A stretch of DNA of 64,000 nt, from the NCBI RefSeq assembly GCF_030815145.1, contig NZ_JAUSWJ010000001.1, forward strand, positions 3,302,001 to 3,366,000, read 5' to 3'. The notes below the pieces were generated by a model. It saw only the letters and a program-made list of their open reading frames with translations. It was not told where the DNA came from and did no database searches. The stretch comes from Kaistia geumhonensis (GTDB lineage: Bacteria > Pseudomonadota > Alphaproteobacteria > Rhizobiales > Kaistiaceae). The translations under genes were made by a program, and so were the position numbers. This document shows positions 7,902-16,333 of this stretch, in pieces. Every line of letters begins with the position of its first letter. Position 1 is the first letter of the stretch.

Positions 7902-10049
7902 TTGAAAAGCCTCCTCATGGCCAGCAACGATACCTTGAGCGACCGCATCGCGTTTCTCCGCTCGCGCCTCTTCCCCGATCACGTGGTCGGCGAGATCATG
8001 TCGAAGCGGTGGATCGACAATGCGATCCCCTTCACGGCGCTGGTGCTGACCATCATCGTCCTCGGCAGCATCATCCCGGATTTCCTGTCGCTTTCGAGCC
8101 TTTCCGACTTCTCGCGGCAGTTCGCGGAATTCGGCCTCGTCGTGCTCGCCCTCACCATCGTTATGATCTCGGGCGGCATCGACCTCTCTGTCGCGGCCGT
8201 CTTCTCGCTCGCGGTCCTCTTCTCGCTGATCGGCGTCAATGTCTACGAATTGCCGGTCCCGGCCGTGCTTGTCGGCATTCTCGGCCTCGGCATGGTCTGC
8301 GGCGCGCTCAACGGCGTGCTGATCGGCTATCTGCGCCTTCGCGCCTTCCTGACGACGCTGGTCAGCCTCATCATCTTCCGCTCCATCTACGAGATCGTCT
8401 TCGTCAAGATGTCGACGGCGATCATGTCCGGCTTTTCGGATTCCGATCTCTGGCTGTTCATCGGCGAGGGCTCGGTCTTCGGCGTGCCGGTGTCGCTGGT
8501 CATCACGCTCGTGATCGCGCTGGCCTGGCACATCGTCCTGTCGCGCATGCGGCCCGGCTGGCGGCTGACGGCGGTCGGCGGCGCCCGTCGCTCGGCCTTC
8601 AATGCCGGCATCGACGTACGCCTGATGGTGTTCTCCACCTATGTCGCGTCGAGCATGATGTGCGCCTTGGCCGGCTTCCTGTTCGCGGCGCGCCTCGGCA
8701 GCACCGGCTCGGATACCGGCGTCGGCCTCGAGGTGCAGGCGCTGACGGCAGCCGTGCTCGGCGGCACGGCGATCGGCGGCGGCCGCGGCTCCGTCGCCAA
8801 GGCGATCATCGGCAGCCTTCTCGTGCTGCTTCTCACCAACGGCCTCATCAATCTCGGCATCAGCGGGCCGATCACCTCGACCATTCTCGGGGCGGTGCTG
8901 ATCCTCGCGGTGTTCATCGACATGCGCTGGCAGAAGCATCGCCACCGCATCCTCGCTAAGATCTATGTCTCGCCGACCTATCTCGACCTGCCGCCGGCGC
9001 CAGCCGTCGATGCGCCCGGTTCGCCCTATGCGCTGAACGACCGCCTGCGCTCGGTCGAGATCATCGGCCTTGGCGAGATCGAAGGGCCCGAGGACGTGAT
9101 CCTCGACCGCCACGACAATCTCTATTGCGGCACGCGGCACGGTGACATCGTCCGCTTCTTAGGACCCGACCACAAGCGCTCCGAGATCTTCGCCCATATC
9201 GGCGGCCATCCGCTCGGCATGGCCTTCGACCGCGACGACAACCTCCTGGTCTGCATCGGTGGCATGGGCCTCTTCCAGGTGGCGCCGGACAAGACGGTCA
9301 CCAAGCTCACCGACGAGACCAACCGCAGCTGGACATCGATCGTCGACGACAGCCGGTTGCGGCTCGCCGACGATGTCGACATCGCGCCGGACGGCCGTGT
9401 CTATTTCAGCGAGGCGACGATCCGCTACGAGCAGGAGGACTGGGCGACCGACGCGCTGGAGAGCCGGGCGAGCGGGCGCATGATCTGCTACGATCCGAGG
9501 ACCGGCCGCACCCATACCGAGATCCCGAAGCTCGTCTTCGCCAATGGGGTCGCGATGTGTCCGGACGGCCAGTCCTTCATGTTCGCGGAGAGCTGGACCT
9601 GCTCGATCAGCCGCTACTATTTCGACGGCCCGAAGAAGGGGACGATCGAGAAGGTCATCGACAACCTGCCGGGCTATCCCGACAACATCAACCGCGCCTC
9701 GGACGGCAATTACTGGATGGCGCTGCTCGGCATGCGCGGTCCGGCGCTCGACCTCGCGCTGAAGATGCCCGGCTTCCGCAAGCGCATGGCGCGGCGCGTG
9801 GCGCCCGACCAGTGGCTCTACCCGAACATCAACACCGGCTGCGTCGTCAAATTCAACGAGAAGGGCGAGATCCTCGACAGTCTCTGGGATCTCGGCGGCC
9901 TCAACCATCCCATGATCACCTCCATGCGCGAGCATCGCGGCTGGCTCTATCTCGGCGGTGTCTCCAACAACCGCATCGGCCGCTACCGCCTGCCCGATGC
10001 CGATCCGAACTGGTGCGCGCTGGACGCCTATTGGGGAGCGAAGCCATGA
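7902..10049 (+). CDS. RbsC-type permease fused to strictosidine synthase/SMP-30-like beta-propeller
   Basis: A 715-residue two-domain protein. Residues about 40-345 are an RbsC-family ABC permease (VVLALTIVMISGGIDLSVAA, VGGARRSAFNAGIDVRL, VLGGTAIGGGRGSVAKAIIG). Residues about 385-715 are a beta-propeller of the strictosidine synthase-like/SMP-30 superfamily: GHPLGMAFDRDDNLLVC, LADDVDIAPDGRVYFSEA, FANGVAMCPDG, DNLPGYPDNINRASDGNYW. Such propellers include lactonases and arylesterases. The permease's last helix should place the propeller in the cytoplasm, where it could act on the imported compound or sense it. TTG at 7902 is the longest start; ATG at 7917 (MASNDTLSD) is a good alternative. The stop overlaps the next gene by 4 bases (ATGA). 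There is no sign of a frameshift: the linker (APAVDAPGSPYALNDRL) reads continuously. Confidence 0.9.
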   Translation: MKSLLMASNDTLSDRIAFLRSRLFPDHVVGEIMSKRWIDNAIPFTALVLTIIVLGSIIPDFLSLSSLSDFSRQFAEFGLVVLALTIVMISGGIDLSVAAVFSLAVLFSLIGVNVYELPVPAVLVGILGLGMVCGALNGVLIGYLRLRAFLTTLVSLIIFRSIYEIVFVKMSTAIMSGFSDSDLWLFIGEGSVFGVPVSLVITLVIALAWHIVLSRMRPGWRLTAVGGARRSAFNAGIDVRLMVFSTYVASSMMCALAGFLFAARLGSTGSDTGVGLEVQALTAAVLGGTAIGGGRGSVAKAIIGSLLVLLLTNGLINLGISGPITSTILGAVLILAVFIDMRWQKHRHRILAKIYVSPTYLDLPPAPAVDAPGSPYALNDRLRSVEIIGLGEIEGPEDVILDRHDNLYCGTRHGDIVRFLGPDHKRSEIFAHIGGHPLGMAFDRDDNLLVCIGGMGLFQVAPDKTVTKLTDETNRSWTSIVDDSRLRLADDVDIAPDGRVYFSEATIRYEQEDWATDALESRASGRMICYDPRTGRTHTEIPKLVFANGVAMCPDGQSFMFAESWTCSISRYYFDGPKKGTIEKVIDNLPGYPDNINRASDGNYWMALLGMRGPALDLALKMPGFRKRMARRVAPDQWLYPNINTGCVVKFNEKGEILDSLWDLGGLNHPMITSMREHRGWLYLGGVSNNRIGRYRLPDADPNWCALDAYWGAKP

Positions 10050-11146
10050 TCGGCGCCCTCAAGGAGGCCTGGGCCAATTTCCGCGGCTTCGACACGACCG
10101 GCAGCACGGTTCCGCCGATGGACGGCCCGCTTCGGCCGAATGCCCGGCTCGACGCGGCGCCGCTTCTTCTGGCGATCGAGGATGTCGACAATCTCACCGC
10201 GACGCCGGCCGGACTTCTCGCATCGGTCGGCGCCGGGATCCACCATCTCCTCGCCGACGGCGACACGCTGAGGATCGCCGCGACGCGGACCATGCCGGGC
10301 GCGGTGACGGCGATGGCCTCGTCGGGAAGCAGCCTGGCGATCGCGATCGCCGGCGCCGGCGTGCAGATCGAGGCGGAGGGCGCCGCGCCGCGCATGGTCG
10401 CGCTCGACGGTATCGATGCCGGCCATGTGACGGCGATGAGCTTCGCCGGCCCCGCGACCCTCTATGTCGCGATCGGCTCGGCCCGCCATCCGGCGCGCGA
10501 ATGGAAGCGCGACCTGATGACGAAGACCGCCGCCGGCTCGGTGCTGCGGCTCGATCTGGTCCAGGGACGGACCAGCGTCATCGCCCGCGACCTCGCCTTT
10601 CCCTCGGGCATCCATGCCTCGGGCGGCCGCGTGTTCGTCTCGGAGGCCTGGCGGCACCGCGTGATCTCGTTCGCGACCGATGGCGGCAAGCCCGAGGTCG
10701 CACTCGGCGCGTTGCCCGCCTATCCGGGCCGCATCGCGCCATCCTCCGCCGGCGGTTACTGGCTGGCGATGTTCGCGCCGCGCAACCCGCTGGTCGAGTT
10801 CGTTCTGAAGGAGAAGGACTATCGCCGCCGCATGGTCGAGACGATCGATCCCGACTACTGGATCGCGCCTTCGCTCGCGACCGGCCGCAGCTTCCTGGAG
10901 CCGATCCAGGGCGGCGCGCGCAAGAAGCTCAACATGCTGAAGCCATGGTCGCCGACCTGGTCGACCGGCCTCGTCGTGCGCTGCGGCGCCGACATGGCGA
11001 TGCTGGAGAGCTGGCACAGCCGCGCCGACGGCGCCGTGCACGGCATCACCTCGCTCGCCGAGATGGACGGCCGGCTGATGGCCGGAGCCAAGGGCTCGGG
11101 CAAGATCGTCGCACTCGACAGAATCGATGAGGGGAGCGCGGCATGA
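10046..11146 (+). CDS. Stand-alone strictosidine synthase-like beta-propeller protein
   Basis: A 366-residue protein related to the propeller domain of the preceding gene but more diverged. Shared features are DLAFPSGIHASGGRVFVSEAW, a PAYPGRIAPSSAGGYWLAMF segment aligned to PGYPDNINRASDGNYWMALL, and the KEKDYRRRMVETIDPDYWIAPS segment aligned to the KMPGFRKRMARRVAPDQWLYPN segment. The Asn/Asp of the PDNI-type motif is replaced by Arg here, so metal binding and catalysis may be altered. No signal peptide is seen, so it is likely cytoplasmic. The start overlaps the upstream stop (ATGA) and its own stop overlaps the ATPase start (ATGA), so the operon is translationally coupled. A lactonase, an esterase or a non-catalytic binding role are all possible. 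Confidence 0.8.
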   Translation: MIGALKEAWANFRGFDTTGSTVPPMDGPLRPNARLDAAPLLLAIEDVDNLTATPAGLLASVGAGIHHLLADGDTLRIAATRTMPGAVTAMASSGSSLAIAIAGAGVQIEAEGAAPRMVALDGIDAGHVTAMSFAGPATLYVAIGSARHPAREWKRDLMTKTAAGSVLRLDLVQGRTSVIARDLAFPSGIHASGGRVFVSEAWRHRVISFATDGGKPEVALGALPAYPGRIAPSSAGGYWLAMFAPRNPLVEFVLKEKDYRRRMVETIDPDYWIAPSLATGRSFLEPIQGGARKKLNMLKPWSPTWSTGLVVRCGADMAMLESWHSRADGAVHGITSLAEMDGRLMAGAKGSGKIVALDRIDEGSAA

Positions 11147-12687
11147 CCACGACCGTTACCGCAAGGGCGCCGCAGGGAGCGGCCGCGGCCACTGCCACGC
11201 CGCTGGTGCGCCTCAGCAAGGTCTCCAAGGATTTCCGCGGCGTCCTCGCCATCTCGGACATCGATCTCGACATCCGCGCCGGCGAAATCCACGCCATTCT
11301 CGGCGAGAACGGCGCCGGCAAGTCGACCCTGATGAAGGTTCTCGCCGGCGTCTACCAGCCCTCTTCCGGCGAGATGCTGCTCGACGGCAAGCCGGTGACG
11401 CTGACCTCGCCCTCCGATGCGCTCGAGCGCGGCATAGCGATGGTGTTCCAGGAGACCAATCTCGTCCCGTCGATGTCGGTCGCGCAGAACATCTATCTCG
11501 GCGACGAGAAGATGTTCAACCGCTTGCGCGGCCTCAATATTCAGGCGCAGCGCTATCTCCTGTCGCTGAATTTCTATGTCGATCCGACCGTGCAGGTGTC
11601 GGCGCTCGGTGCCGGCAAGAAGCAGATGGTCGAGATCGCCCGCGCGGTGCATCACCATGCGCGGCTGATCATTTTCGACGAGCCGACCGCGACGCTGACG
11701 CCCGAGGAGAAGTTCCACTTCTTCAACCTCGCCCGCCGCCTCAAGGAAGAGGGCATGGCGATCATCTTCATCAGCCATGCGCTGGAAGAGGCGCTGCAGC
11801 TTTCCGACCGCATCACGGTGATGCGCGACAGCAAGCTCGTCGTGAGCGACAAGACGGAGAATTTCGACCGCGAGCGCATCGTGCAGGCGATGGTCGGGCG
11901 CAGCCTGACGGGCGAGCTCTATGCCGGCGGGCGGCGCAAGGCGCGGCCGATGGGCAAGAAGATCCTCTCTGTCGAGAATCTCTCGATGGGCAATGCCGTG
12001 CGCAACACGTCCTTCTCGGTCTTTTCCGGGCAGGTCACCGGCATGTTCGGCCTTGTCGGCGCCGGCCGCACCGAGACGATGAAGATCGTCGCCGGCGTGC
12101 TGAAGCGCGACTATTTCCATGGCGGCACGGTCCGCTTCGAGGGCCGGCCGGTGCGCTATCGCACGCCGCGGCCGGCGGTGCGCGACGGCATCGTCTATGT
12201 CACCGAGGATCGCAAGATCGAAGGCTTCTTCGAGACGATGACGATCGCCAGCAATATCCAGCTCGGCCATCTCGCCAAGGGCATCAATCCATTCACCCCG
12301 GTCACCATGGCCGAGGCGCGGCGGCTGGCGAAGGAATGGACCGGCCGGCTCGGCGTCAAGTCGATCGACGCCGACGCACGCGTCATCGAACTCTCGGGCG
12401 GCAACCAGCAGAAGGTCGTGCTGGCCAAGGCGCTGATCCAGCGCCCGAAGCTCGTGATCCTCGACGAGCCGACACGCGGCGTCGATGTCGGCACGATCGT
12501 CGAGATCCACAATTTCATCAACGAGCTGGCCGACGGCGGTATGGCCGTGGTGGTGATCTCATCCTATCTGCCGGAGATCATGGCGCTTTCCGATCGCATC
12601 CTCGTCGCCCGGCAGGGCCGCATCGTCGAGGAAATGGACGTGGCCGAGGCCACCGAAAGCCGCATCATGTATGCGGCGGTGCACTGA
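11143..12687 (+). CDS. Sugar ABC transporter ATPase with two nucleotide-binding domains (RbsA type)
   Basis: A 514-residue ATPase that energises the RbsC-type importer. Domain 1 has Walker A GENGAGKST (near residue 60), signature LGAGKKQMVEIARAV and Walker B LIIFDEPTA. Domain 2 has the shortened P-loop GLVGAGRTE, signature LSGGNQQKVVLAKAL and Walker B LVILDEPTRGVD. The degenerate second P-loop and the non-LSGGQ first signature are normal for RbsA/MglA-type proteins and do not indicate decay. Its start overlaps the previous stop by 4 bases. It is the last gene of the operon and is followed by a palindromic repeat. Confidence 0.93.
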   Translation: MTTTVTARAPQGAAAATATPLVRLSKVSKDFRGVLAISDIDLDIRAGEIHAILGENGAGKSTLMKVLAGVYQPSSGEMLLDGKPVTLTSPSDALERGIAMVFQETNLVPSMSVAQNIYLGDEKMFNRLRGLNIQAQRYLLSLNFYVDPTVQVSALGAGKKQMVEIARAVHHHARLIIFDEPTATLTPEEKFHFFNLARRLKEEGMAIIFISHALEEALQLSDRITVMRDSKLVVSDKTENFDRERIVQAMVGRSLTGELYAGGRRKARPMGKKILSVENLSMGNAVRNTSFSVFSGQVTGMFGLVGAGRTETMKIVAGVLKRDYFHGGTVRFEGRPVRYRTPRPAVRDGIVYVTEDRKIEGFFETMTIASNIQLGHLAKGINPFTPVTMAEARRLAKEWTGRLGVKSIDADARVIELSGGNQQKVVLAKALIQRPKLVILDEPTRGVDVGTIVEIHNFINELADGGMAVVVISSYLPEIMALSDRILVARQGRIVEEMDVAEATESRIMYAAVH

Positions 12688-12706
12688 GGGGGCGGGTGAT
12701 CGAAAG

Positions 12707-12832
12707 GCCCCCTCTCCATCTCTCCCCGCGCTTCGCGGGAGAGAGGGCCGCCTTCTTGCTTCACTGATGGTGTGACTGTTCTGGTGGCAGGACACACTTC
12801 CTCTCCCGCGCAGCGGGGGAGGGTTGGGGGGG
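12707..12832. repeat. Composite GC-rich palindromic intergenic repeat, copy 2
   Basis: This has the same two-palindrome architecture as 1045-1169. A CCCTCTCC...CGCGCTTCGCGGGAGAGAGGG palindrome (12710-12748) is followed by a TTGCTTCACTGATGGTGTGAC spacer. A CCTCTCCCGCGCAGCGGGGGAGGG palindrome (12800-12823) closes the unit. It lies between the convergent ABC operon and the SDR operon and could form a strong hairpin from either strand. Confidence 0.65.
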
Positions 12833-12862
12833 CGCCTGACGGTGCTCGGTCTCTCGTGAGCC

Positions 12863-13606
12863 CTACCAGCGATTGGTCGGCAGGACGAACATCTGCGCCA
12901 CCTGCACATGGGCAGGCTGCTCGAGCGCGAAGAAGGCGCAGCGGGCGATGTCCTCGGGGTCGAGCGCCATGCCGAAGCGCTCGAAATAGCGCTCCGCCGC
13001 CTCCTGGTCGCCGCGATGGCGGGTGGCGACGATGTTGGTGCGGGTCAGTCCCGGCATGATCTCGATGACGCGCAGCGGCGTCTCGGCGAGTTCGCCGCGC
13101 AGGATGTCGGAGAGCATGTGGACGCCGGCCTTGCTCGCCGAATAGGGCGCCTGGTCCGGCACCAGGCGGAGCGCACTGATCGAACTCATATTGACGATGT
13201 CGCCGCGGCCGCGCGCGATCATGCCGGGCAGGATGGCGCGGGTAACGCGCATCAGCCCGATGAGATTGGTCTCGATGATCGCCGCCCAGTCGTCGGCCGA
13301 GCCGAGATCGAAGCGGGTGCGGCCGCCGATGTCGTGGCCGGCATTGTTGACGAGGATGTCGATCGCGCGGAGCGGCTCCGGCATGCGGTCGAGGCAAGCG
13401 GCAACGGCCGGGCCGTCATTGATGTCGAGCACGAGCGGGACGGAGCCGGCGAGCGAGGCGGCGAGCGGCTCCAGCGTGGCGGCGTCGCGGTCGGCGAGCA
13501 CCACCCTTGCGCCGCGCGCGACGAGTCCGGTGGCGATGGCGCGGCCGATGCCGCTCGCCGCTCCGGTGACGAAGGCGACGCGGCCTTCGAGCGAGGCGTC
13601 CGCCAT
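12863..13606 (-). CDS. Short-chain dehydrogenase/reductase
   Basis: A 247-residue classical SDR oxidoreductase. TGAASGIG (14-21) binds the dinucleotide, the acidic residue in LADRD after the second strand favours NAD(H), and NNAG (87-90) and N114 are conserved. The catalytic Ser near 142 and Y155-x3-K159 (YSASK) are present. It most resembles the serine 3-dehydrogenase/YdfG-like branch that oxidises hydroxy acids. Its ATG overlaps the stop of the upstream metallo-hydrolase (ATGA), and it is the last gene of the minus-strand catabolic operon that begins at 18642. The substrate is unknown; a hydroxy acid or polyol is plausible. Confidence 0.87.
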   Translation of the reverse strand: MADASLEGRVAFVTGAASGIGRAIATGLVARGARVVLADRDAATLEPLAASLAGSVPLVLDINDGPAVAACLDRMPEPLRAIDILVNNAGHDIGGRTRFDLGSADDWAAIIETNLIGLMRVTRAILPGMIARGRGDIVNMSSISALRLVPDQAPYSASKAGVHMLSDILRGELAETPLRVIEIMPGLTRTNIVATRHRGDQEAAERYFERFGMALDPEDIARCAFFALEQPAHVQVAQMFVLPTNRW

Positions 13607-14412
13607 CAGGCCGCTCCCGTCTTCGGCGGCAGGTCGAGCCGCGCGACGAAGCCGGCGAGATCGGGCAAGGCCGGCGGATAGAGTGTCATCACCAAGGGGT
13701 CGTGACCGGGAATGACATGGTTGCGCGAGGTCGCGAGGCGCAGCACCGTGTCATAGCCTTCCAGCACGTCGGCGACGCTGTCGACGGTCGGGAAGATGCG
13801 GCGGCGGTCGAGATGGGCGTAGAAATGCGCCGTGTCGGAGGCGAGGACGACATGCCCGCGCGCTGTCTTGACCCGCACGACCTGCAGCCCGCGCGAATGG
13901 CCGCCGATCCGATGCAGCGTTATTCCGGGAGCGAGCTCCGAGACGCCGTCATGGAAGCAGACCTTGCCGGCGTAGACGCGCCGCACCATGGACGTGACAT
14001 TGTCGACGTCATAGGGATGGTTCGAATAGGCGTGGCACATGCAGCGGCCTGTGGCATAGGCCATCTCGGCATCCTGCACATGGAAGCGCGCCGCCGGGAA
14101 CAGGCCGTCATTGCCGGCATGGTCGTAATGCATATGCGTGACGATCACGTCGGTGACTGTCTCGCAGTTGACCCCGAGCGCGGCGAGATTTTCACGCACG
14201 GGACGCACCAGCTCGCGATTGCGCTTCGACGCCGAAGCCGCGTCATAGCCGGTGTCGACGACGAAGCTGCGCGCGGCGTTGCGGATCAGCCAGTTGGAAT
14301 AGTCGAGCGGCATGTCGACGTCATGCGCGTCGCCGCCGATGAAATTCTCCGGCGAGCGGCGGGCCGAATGGCCGTATTTCAGTGCATAGATCTCGTAAAC
14401 GTCGTCGGACAT
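13606..14412 (-). CDS. Metallo-beta-lactamase-fold hydrolase, lactonase-like (AttM/AiiA group)
   Basis: A 268-residue dinuclear zinc hydrolase. The metal-binding motif HMHYDH is at about 112-117, with further ligands in GGHSRG, ASDTAHFY and HVIPGHDP. The opening DVYEIYALKYG and the RPVRENLAALG segment resemble N-acyl-homoserine-lactone and gamma-butyrolactone lactonases of the AttM/BlcC group. Quorum quenching is therefore possible, but the surrounding catabolic genes and the propeller-containing importer make hydrolysis of a metabolite lactone at least as likely. It sits 4 bp after the aldehyde dehydrogenase and overlaps the SDR start by 1-4 bases, so all three are co-translated. Confidence 0.82.
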   Translation of the reverse strand: MSDDVYEIYALKYGHSARRSPENFIGGDAHDVDMPLDYSNWLIRNAARSFVVDTGYDAASASKRNRELVRPVRENLAALGVNCETVTDVIVTHMHYDHAGNDGLFPAARFHVQDAEMAYATGRCMCHAYSNHPYDVDNVTSMVRRVYAGKVCFHDGVSELAPGITLHRIGGHSRGLQVVRVKTARGHVVLASDTAHFYAHLDRRRIFPTVDSVADVLEGYDTVLRLATSRNHVIPGHDPLVMTLYPPALPDLAGFVARLDLPPKTGAA

Positions 14413-14416
14413 CGGC

Positions 14417-15895
14417 TCACCGCTGCACGAAGGGGTTCGGCACGGTGCCGGAAATGTCGATCCAGACGCTCTTCTCCTGCAGATATTCGCGGATGGCCGA
14501 AAGCCCGCTCTCGCGCCCGATGCCGGAGCGCTTGAAGCCGCCGAAGGGCGACATGTAGCTGACGGCGCGATAGGTGTTGATCCACACCGTGCCCGCCTTC
14601 AGCTTCTCCGACATGGTCAGTGCGCGGGCGATGCTCTGCGTCCAGACGCCGGCGGCAAGGCCGTAGATCGTGCCATTGGCGATCTCGATCGCCTCCTCGT
14701 CGCTGTCGAACGGGATGATGGCCAGCACCGGCCCGAACACCTCTTCCTGGGCGATGCGCATCCCAGGCGCGACATCGGTGAAGATGGTCGGCTCGACGAA
14801 CCAGCCCTCGCCGCAGGCGGGATCGGTGGCGCGCCTGCCGCCGAGCGCGAGTGTCGCGCCCTCGCCCTTGGCGATCTCGATATAGGAGAGCACCTTGTCG
14901 AGCTGCGGCCGCGTGGTGATCGGGCCGACCTGAGTCGACGGGTCGGCGGGGTCGCCGATCTTCGCCGTTTTCGCAAAGGCGACCAGCGCCTTGATGAAGG
15001 CGGGGTAGATCGACCGGTGCACCAGCGCGCGCGAGCCGGCGATGCAGGTCTGTCCGCTGGCTGCGAAGATGCCCGAGACGACGCCCTTCACGGCATCGTC
15101 GAGCACCGCGTCGGCGAAGACGATATTGGCCGACTTGCCGCCGAGCTCCAGCGTCACCGGCTTGATCTGGCGGGCGGCGAGTTCGTAGACGCCCTGTCCG
15201 GTGCGGTCGCCGCCGGTGAAGGCGATCTTGTCGACGAGCGGGTGCGAGACGAGATGCTCGCCGATCTCGGAGCCGAAGCCGGTGAGGATGTTGACGACGC
15301 CGGGCGGGAAGCCGGCCTCCTCGAACAGCGCGCCGAATTCGAGCGCCGATGCGGAGGAATATTCGGACGGCTTCCAGACGATCGTGTTGCCGGCCGCCAA
15401 CGCCGGTGCCAGCTTCCATGTCGCCAGCATCAGCGGCGAGTTCCAGGGCGTGATCGCCGCGACGACGCCGAGCGGCTCCTCACGGGTGAAGTTGAACACG
15501 CCCGGCTTGTCGATCGGGATGACGCGGCCCTCGACCTTGTCGGCGAGGCCGGCGAAGTAGTGGTACCATTGGGGCATGTAGCGCAGCTGGCCGCGCATCT
15601 CGGCGATCAGCTTGCCGTTGTCGCGCGTCTCGATCTCGGCGAGCCGGTCGGCATTGGCGGCGAGGAGATCGGCGAACCGGCGGATGAGTGCGCCGCGCTG
15701 CGAGGCGCTGATGCCGGACCATGACGGCGCCCGGAAGGCATCGGCGGCGGCCTTCACCGCGCGGTCGACATCCTCCTTGCCGGCGCGCGGGATCGTCGCC
15801 CAGGCGGCGCCCGTGAACGGGTTCTCGGTCTCGAAAGTCGCGCCGCTCGCTGCCGCGACGAAGGCGCCACCGATCAGCATCTTGTAGCTCTTCAT
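14417..15895 (-). CDS. NAD(P)-dependent aldehyde dehydrogenase
   Basis: A 492-residue aldehyde dehydrogenase of the betaine-aldehyde/hydroxymuconic-semialdehyde branch. The Rossmann region includes ITPWNSPL (148-155) and FTGGDRTGQ. The general base is E250 in ELGGKS, and the catalytic Cys is C284 in GQTCIAGSR. The motifs EEVFGPVLAI and GGFKRSGIGRE near the C-terminus complete a full-length, intact enzyme. It oxidises an aldehyde to an acid in the cytoplasm. It follows the carboxymuconolactone decarboxylase-like gene by 33 bp and precedes the lactonase-like gene, which suggests successive steps of one catabolic route. The aldehyde itself is not identifiable. Confidence 0.9.
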   Translation of the reverse strand: MKSYKMLIGGAFVAAASGATFETENPFTGAAWATIPRAGKEDVDRAVKAAADAFRAPSWSGISASQRGALIRRFADLLAANADRLAEIETRDNGKLIAEMRGQLRYMPQWYHYFAGLADKVEGRVIPIDKPGVFNFTREEPLGVVAAITPWNSPLMLATWKLAPALAAGNTIVWKPSEYSSASALEFGALFEEAGFPPGVVNILTGFGSEIGEHLVSHPLVDKIAFTGGDRTGQGVYELAARQIKPVTLELGGKSANIVFADAVLDDAVKGVVSGIFAASGQTCIAGSRALVHRSIYPAFIKALVAFAKTAKIGDPADPSTQVGPITTRPQLDKVLSYIEIAKGEGATLALGGRRATDPACGEGWFVEPTIFTDVAPGMRIAQEEVFGPVLAIIPFDSDEEAIEIANGTIYGLAAGVWTQSIARALTMSEKLKAGTVWINTYRAVSYMSPFGGFKRSGIGRESGLSAIREYLQEKSVWIDISGTVPNPFVQR

Positions 15896-15928
15896 CGCGT
15901 TCTCCTCCCGCGGTATTTACTTGCCCGG

Positions 15929-16315
15929 TCAGGGCTTGCCGGCGTCCAGCTCCGCGAAGGCCTCGCGGGCGATGCGGAACGAGTCGACTGCCGCCGGGAC
16001 GCCAGCATAGATCGCGACCTGCAGGAAGACCTCGCGGATCTCCTCGCGGCTGACGCCGTTCCGGATCGCGCCCTTCACATGCATCTTCAGTTCGTGCGGG
16101 CGGTTCAGCGTGCTGATCATGGCGAGGTTCAGCATGGAGCGCGTCTTCTTCGGCAGCTCCTCGCGACCCCAGACGGCGCCCCAGCAATATTCGGTGACCA
16201 GCTCCTGCATCGGCCGGTTGAAATCGTCGGCGGAGGCGAAGGCCTTCTCGACGAATTCCGCGCCCAGCACTTCCTTGCGGATGGCGAGACCGCGCTCGAA
16301 GACCTCGTTCGACAT
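15929..16315 (-). CDS. Carboxymuconolactone decarboxylase family protein
   Basis: A 128-residue protein of the CMD/AhpD-like fold, close in length and pattern to 4-carboxymuconolactone decarboxylase (PcaC). Diagnostic segments are QELVTEYCWGAVWGR, LPKKTRSMLNLAMI and VKGAIRNGVSREEIREVFLQVAIYAGVPA. The single Cys in EYCWG is not part of a CxxC pair, so an AhpD-type peroxidase role is unlikely. With an MmgE/PrpD protein upstream and an aldehyde dehydrogenase downstream it probably acts on a cyclic or carboxylated intermediate, but the exact lactone is unknown. It has a typical start preceded by a GAGGAGAAT ribosome-binding site. Confidence 0.82.
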   Translation of the reverse strand: MSNEVFERGLAIRKEVLGAEFVEKAFASADDFNRPMQELVTEYCWGAVWGREELPKKTRSMLNLAMISTLNRPHELKMHVKGAIRNGVSREEIREVFLQVAIYAGVPAAVDSFRIAREAFAELDAGKP

Positions 16316-16333
16316 GGGATTCTCCTCGTCCTG

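Noticed and set aside
11143..12687. Degenerate P-loop (GAGRTE) in the second ATPase domain as evidence of a broken gene
   Set aside because: RbsA/MglA-type double ATPases normally have this altered second site.
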